Below, in pieces: positions 60,608-64,000 of a stretch of DNA of 64,000 bases. Location of the stretch: NCBI RefSeq assembly GCF_900143025.1, contig NZ_FRCT01000005.1, forward strand, positions 124,001 through 188,000. The letters are read 5' to 3'. Origin of the DNA: Ruminococcus flavefaciens (GTDB lineage: Bacteria; Bacillota; Clostridia; Oscillospirales; Ruminococcaceae). The notes under the pieces are model-generated. The model worked only from the letters and a program-made list of their open reading frames with translations. It was not told where the DNA came from and did no database searches. The position numbers were made by a program, and so were the translations under genes. Each line of letters opens with the position of its first letter. Position 1 is the stretch's first letter.

Positions 60608-62878
60608 TCAGTTGTTATCTGGTTCCTGTGATGTTTCAGAGGAAAGTGCATTAGGGTCATAGGGTACAGTAGGCTCTGTAGGAACAGCGGCAGGATATTC
60701 TGTCCACGGCTGCTGCTGAACAGGCTGAGTCCACGGCTGCTCCTGAGCGGCAGGTGCAGGCTCGATGTACTGCTCTATAGTTACAGGCTCTGTAGTAGTT
60801 GTTGTGGTAGTTGTAGTCGTAGTAGTAGATGTAGTAGTTGTAAGCTTTGGGCGAACCTCCTCAGGGAGTTTCGGCTTTGATGGCTTTACACCGTTAAGTC
60901 CGTAGCACTCCTGATAAGCAACAAGAAGGTCGCGTATCATATACTTTGAATACTCACCGCTCTCGATAACGCCTGCAAAAGCGACTTCGGGATTATCTGC
61001 GGGAGCAAAGCCTATGAAGAAGGAGTTCTGCTCGTTAAGGTCGGCACCTGTCTGAGGAGTACCTGTTTTTATAGCCACATCGTAGCCCAGGTCAGTAAGA
61101 GAATATCTTGCAGGCATACTCCTTGAAGCGTCTATCATACCGCCAACGATATAGTCATAGAGGTCGGGAGTATTTAGCTCAATCTGCTGAGCAATAGTAG
61201 GCTCGGTCTTTTTGATGAGGTTATTAGTGCCGTAGCTGTAATAGCTGTCAACGAGGTAAGGCTGATATCTAACGCCGCGGTTAGCGATAGTGTTGGCGAC
61301 TACAGCCATTTGCAGCGGAGTCATACCGCAGTCCTGGTTACCGATACCTGCCTGTATAACGTAACCGATATACCATTCCTGACCGTGCTCGGCAAAGGTC
61401 TCGGGGTTACAGAGATAACCCTCAGCATCGCCTGTTTCAATGCCTGTATGTGAGCCGAGTCCGTAGAGCTTAGCGTACTTCGTGATATTGTCGATACCAA
61501 GCATACGTGATACCTCATAGAAGAAGCAGTTGCACGATACCTCGATAGCAGGGCGGACTGTTATATTGTTATGATAGCCTGTACAGGAATAATTTGTTCC
61601 GTAGAAATTGTAAAGCTGATGACACACAAGAGGAGTACCGCCTGTGATAACGCCCTCATTCAGACCTGCTGTAGCAGTAATGGTCTTGAATGTAGAGCCC
61701 GGACGGTAAAGACCGTATGTGCAGCGGTTTACAAGAGGCGAATCCTTAGCCTGAAGGAAGTAATCGTAGTTTTCGGAGTAATCCTTCAGATTATAGGTAG
61801 GAGCGGTAGCCATACCTCTTACAGCGCCTGTTTTAGCGTCAAGAACGCATATAGCGCCGCAGTTGCCCTTGAGTACCCAGGGCTTGGGGTTTATAGAGGG
61901 GAAGGTGTTGGTGAGGAAGTTATCGAGGATATTCTGTAATTTCAGCTGATAAGCGCCGTTTACGGTAAGCTTTACAGTTTCGCCGGAGGTAGCGTCTGAG
62001 ATAGTCTTTACATCTCTGACAACGCCGTCCTTGACAGCTATCTGTTCCTCGCCGTTCAAACCTCTGAGTTCAGTTTCGAGTGCAGCTTCGATACCGCTTT
62101 TGCCGAGAATATCGTTATAGCTGTAGCCCTTGCTTTTCAGCTCATCGTACTCCTCGGCGTAGATAGGACCTACAGTGCCTATCTCATGTGGGAGTATATC
62201 TCCACGGAGTATTTTACGCTCAGAAGCGTCGATAGCCTCGATACCGCGATAGAAATTGCCCATTTCTTTAAGGTCAACAACAGTTTTTTCGTCCACTCCC
62301 TCAGCAAGGAGAAGGTCGTTGCTGTAGGAGAAGTCCTTATCTATCATCTGATAGCGCATACCTGCGATGATACGTTTTTCCTCGTCGGTATACTTATCGT
62401 CTATCTTATAATCGGATATGAGCTTGTCGATGCAGTTTTCAGCAGTAGCATAAACGTTGAGATTAAGGTCTGATATAAGCTCATCGGTATCCTTTGAAGT
62501 GAAAATATATGGCTTCGAGAATGAAACAGGGATACTTTCCTTGAATTTATAGCCTCTTTCCTCAAGAGCTCGGTATATACCGAGGAGAGTCTTGTTGCCC
62601 TCTTTCAGGTCTGTAGGGAAGAAAGCCATTCTGAGGACAAGGTCTGTTCTGGCATCATTGGTAACTATGACATTTCCGTCATAGTCGATTATCTCGCCGC
62701 GGGTAGCCTTTACGCCTTTTTTATAGGTAAGGGTACCGGGCTCGTACTGGTTCGGAGCAGCAATGCTCTTATCGCCTACGACCTGTATTTTCATAAGCCG
62801 CAGAGAACTGAGCAGCGCAAGCAGAACCACAAGCAGTATTATAATAATGGATTTAAGGTTTTCTGCAAATCCTTTCAA
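60608..62878 (-). CDS. mrdA: Penicillin-binding protein 2 (elongation transpeptidase)
   Basis: 756 residues from a TTG start with GGAGG seven bases upstream. N-terminal TM (~10-30), PBP dimer domain, then the transpeptidase with STFK (~396), SCN (~447) and KTGT (~605). Class B PBP that cross-links peptidoglycan during side-wall growth. The tail holds a Thr tract (~680-697) followed by a Pro/Gln/Trp-rich stretch, which is unusual for PBP2. Third gene after mreC and mreD. Confidence 0.93.
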   Translation of the reverse strand: MKGFAENLKSIIIILLVVLLALLSSLRLMKIQVVGDKSIAAPNQYEPGTLTYKKGVKATRGEIIDYDGNVIVTNDARTDLVLRMAFFPTDLKEGNKTLLGIYRALEERGYKFKESIPVSFSKPYIFTSKDTDELISDLNLNVYATAENCIDKLISDYKIDDKYTDEEKRIIAGMRYQMIDKDFSYSNDLLLAEGVDEKTVVDLKEMGNFYRGIEAIDASERKILRGDILPHEIGTVGPIYAEEYDELKSKGYSYNDILGKSGIEAALETELRGLNGEEQIAVKDGVVRDVKTISDATSGETVKLTVNGAYQLKLQNILDNFLTNTFPSINPKPWVLKGNCGAICVLDAKTGAVRGMATAPTYNLKDYSENYDYFLQAKDSPLVNRCTYGLYRPGSTFKTITATAGLNEGVITGGTPLVCHQLYNFYGTNYSCTGYHNNITVRPAIEVSCNCFFYEVSRMLGIDNITKYAKLYGLGSHTGIETGDAEGYLCNPETFAEHGQEWYIGYVIQAGIGNQDCGMTPLQMAVVANTIANRGVRYQPYLVDSYYSYGTNNLIKKTEPTIAQQIELNTPDLYDYIVGGMIDASRSMPARYSLTDLGYDVAIKTGTPQTGADLNEQNSFFIGFAPADNPEVAFAGVIESGEYSKYMIRDLLVAYQECYGLNGVKPSKPKLPEEVRPKLTTTTSTTTTTTTTTTTTEPVTIEQYIEPAPAAQEQPWTQPVQQQPWTEYPAAVPTEPTVPYDPNALSSETSQEPDNN
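60787..60841 (-). repeat. Threonine-codon microsatellite in mrdA
   Basis: Runs of ACT/ACA/ACG codons giving about 16 Thr in a row with one Ser. Imperfect at DNA level, so moderately stable; copy-number changes would change linker length without a frameshift. Confidence 0.8.
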
Positions 62879-62902
62879 TGGACTGCCTCCTTTATAGTTA
62901 TG

Positions 62903-62925
62903 ACCGCACGAAAAAAGTGCGGTCG
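62903..62925. repeat. Inverted repeat between mreD and mrdA
   Basis: GACCGCAC/GTGCGGTC with a GAAAAAA loop on +, just upstream of the mrdA RBS. Might tune mrdA expression within the operon; the T-run lies in the loop, not after the stem, so it is not a standard terminator. Confidence 0.55.
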
Positions 62926-63032
62926 CAAGAGCTTGATACTCATATAAAAGTTTTGTACATTATATTGAGGAAAATCCTTTTGAAGAAGGTTTTCCCCGAT
63001 AAAAAGTATAAACTTCTATATAAGTAACGAGG

Positions 63033-63617
63033 TTAATTATATCTTTTGTTTTCGGGCTGCATATTGGTATTTATGGCTTCCTCAATAGTAAGGTGCTCCT
63101 TCGGCATGAGCAGGCGGTTTACCAGCTTTACGAGGAGATATACGAAGAAGGAAGATATAACAGTGTAGAGCCAGACTCTCAGGGAAACTCTTACGAATAT
63201 GCGTCCGACATTTTCGTAATCCCATATCTGATAGTAGAATTTATAGTCCAGCCAGCACTGTATGTAAGATACCAGAGCAGTGATAATCAAATAATTGATA
63301 AAGCGGTTTTTGAGGTAAAGCTCGAATATAAGATTAGCCGCTATACAGAAAAATGTGAGTATAACGGCGTTATAGCCGAAGAGCTTGCCGCAGCATATAT
63401 CAATGAGAAAGCCGCATACAGCTCCCGTAACAGCCGAGCCGTAGATATTGTTGTTGATAGCTATGCCTATTGCAAGGGGAACAAGGAGTATAGGCTTATA
63501 GAGCGTTCCCGAGGTCATAATGATAAAGCTGAGGAAAATCAGCAGATAATACAGCACCCAGCGGATGGTAGTTTTTATGCGCAGGATATGCTGCTGACGG
63601 GTAGTTTTAATCCTCAT
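63033..63617 (-). CDS. mreD: Rod shape-determining protein MreD
   Basis: 194 residues from ATG 63617, overlapping the mreC stop by 11 bp, with GAGGG upstream; the in-frame ATG at 63644 is less well spaced. Five to six hydrophobic segments and the IYGSAVTGAVCGFLIDICCG pattern of MreD. Works with MreC, RodA and PBP2 in the elongasome. Confidence 0.9.
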   Translation of the reverse strand: MRIKTTRQQHILRIKTTIRWVLYYLLIFLSFIIMTSGTLYKPILLVPLAIGIAINNNIYGSAVTGAVCGFLIDICCGKLFGYNAVILTFFCIAANLIFELYLKNRFINYLIITALVSYIQCWLDYKFYYQIWDYENVGRIFVRVSLRVWLYTVISSFFVYLLVKLVNRLLMPKEHLTIEEAINTNMQPENKRYN

Positions 63618-64000
63618 GGGCTTTACCCTCGGTCTTATCGGCATTATCCTTGTTCTTTTCTTCTGTTTCCTCTTCCTCTTCCTCGTGGAATTTACCGCTG
63701 AAATCGGTTATAACGATAACGGAGGTAAGTCTTGTAACGTCCACACAGGGCTGTATATCGGCACATACGGAGAGTCCGTTTGAGTCAAGACCGATATCAA
63801 GGATAGTACCGATAGGGTAATCCTTAGGGAAAAGGCCGCTTGTGCCCGTAGTTATCATAAGGTCGCCGCGCTTGAGCTTATTCTTTTTCGGAACATGGAT
63901 AAGCTTTGTCTGACCGTTTTCAGAAGAGAGCACATTGCCCTCGATGATACCCTGATCGGCATTTGACGACGAAGCAACGGCAGCAACGGAAAGGTCGGGG
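63607..64000 (-). CDS. mreC: Rod shape-determining protein MreC (partial, C-terminal part)
   Basis: Runs off the right edge; ~130 C-terminal residues are present. The VAAVASSSNADQGIIEGN and GDLMITTGTSGLFPKDYPIGTI segments are MreC beta-domain hallmarks. The C-terminus is highly acidic (EEEEEETEEKNKDN). Stop overlaps mreD. The operon promoter lies outside the window. Confidence 0.92.
   Translation of the reverse strand, partial: PDLSVAAVASSSNADQGIIEGNVLSSENGQTKLIHVPKKNKLKRGDLMITTGTSGLFPKDYPIGTILDIGLDSNGLSVCADIQPCVDVTRLTSVIVITDFSGKFHEEEEEETEEKNKDNADKTEGKAHED

Noticed and set aside
60787-60841. Triplet repeat array taken as a possible CRISPR or minisatellite
   Set aside because: It is in frame, has no spacers and encodes Thr in the PBP2 linker.

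Overview
The window looks like a chromosome segment of a Gram-positive, low-to-mid GC anaerobe of the Clostridia, most likely a Ruminococcus-type member of the Oscillospirales. This rests on gene content and style, not on a database search. The signs are SpoVT, a T-box leader, a rubredoxin, xylulokinase, TexA-like and MreCD/PBP2 genes, an isolated type IV pilin-like gene, strong GGAGG ribosome binding sites and many SigA-type promoters with 17-bp spacers. No phage, IS element, CRISPR array, rRNA or tRNA gene was seen.

Layout. 1-12.7 kb holds short housekeeping units: the N-terminal part of a YfmF-like M16 protein, a RING/zinc-ribbon membrane protein, a lipoprotein, a pilin-like protein, then a T-box-controlled unit on the minus strand (membrane protein, zeta-like P-loop kinase, tyrS), a GGDEF protein, a DUF1846 protein, rubredoxin, uvrA and spoVT. 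13.1-34.0 kb is one 21-kb plus-strand Wzx/Wzy-type surface-polysaccharide cluster with a promoter and a structured leader of about 390 nt. It encodes a sugar aminotransferase, an initiating phosphoglycosyltransferase, several glycosyltransferases, an acetyltransferase, a CDP-polyol module (cytidylyltransferase, SDR, CDP-alcohol phosphotransferase), an EpsG-type polymerase, an ATP-grasp ligase next to an opine dehydrogenase, a flippase, UDP-uronate enzymes (Ugd, UDP-GlcA 4-epimerase), the four dTDP-rhamnose genes and galE. A VanZ-like gene and an O-antigen-ligase-type gene follow as separate units.

36-51 kb contains an exonuclease/YjbR pair, a serine-less alpha/beta hydrolase homologue, tex, a DUF2225-like protein, a lipoprotein and Fur-family regulator, a zinc-ribbon protein sharing its C-terminal domain with that lipoprotein, an AEC transporter, a ROK-type regulator, a second VanZ protein, an unknown membrane protein and xylB. 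51-64 kb contains a GNAT protein, a solitary and short PglX/Eco57I-like DNA methyltransferase, a DtxR-like regulator followed by a MurL-MurD2 pair (alternative D-glutamate route to peptidoglycan), fba, an FMN reductase, a membrane-bound M23 peptidase, and the mreC-mreD-PBP2 elongation operon running off the right edge.

The most interesting points are: the ATP-grasp/opine-dehydrogenase pair beside uronate genes, which suggests an amide-linked opine on the polysaccharide; the MurL-MurD2 route in a Firmicute; the CDP-polyol module whose transferase lacks the fourth aspartate of its family motif; a T-box placed two genes upstream of tyrS; and the solitary PglX-like protein. These functional readings are inferences from sequence motifs recognised by eye.
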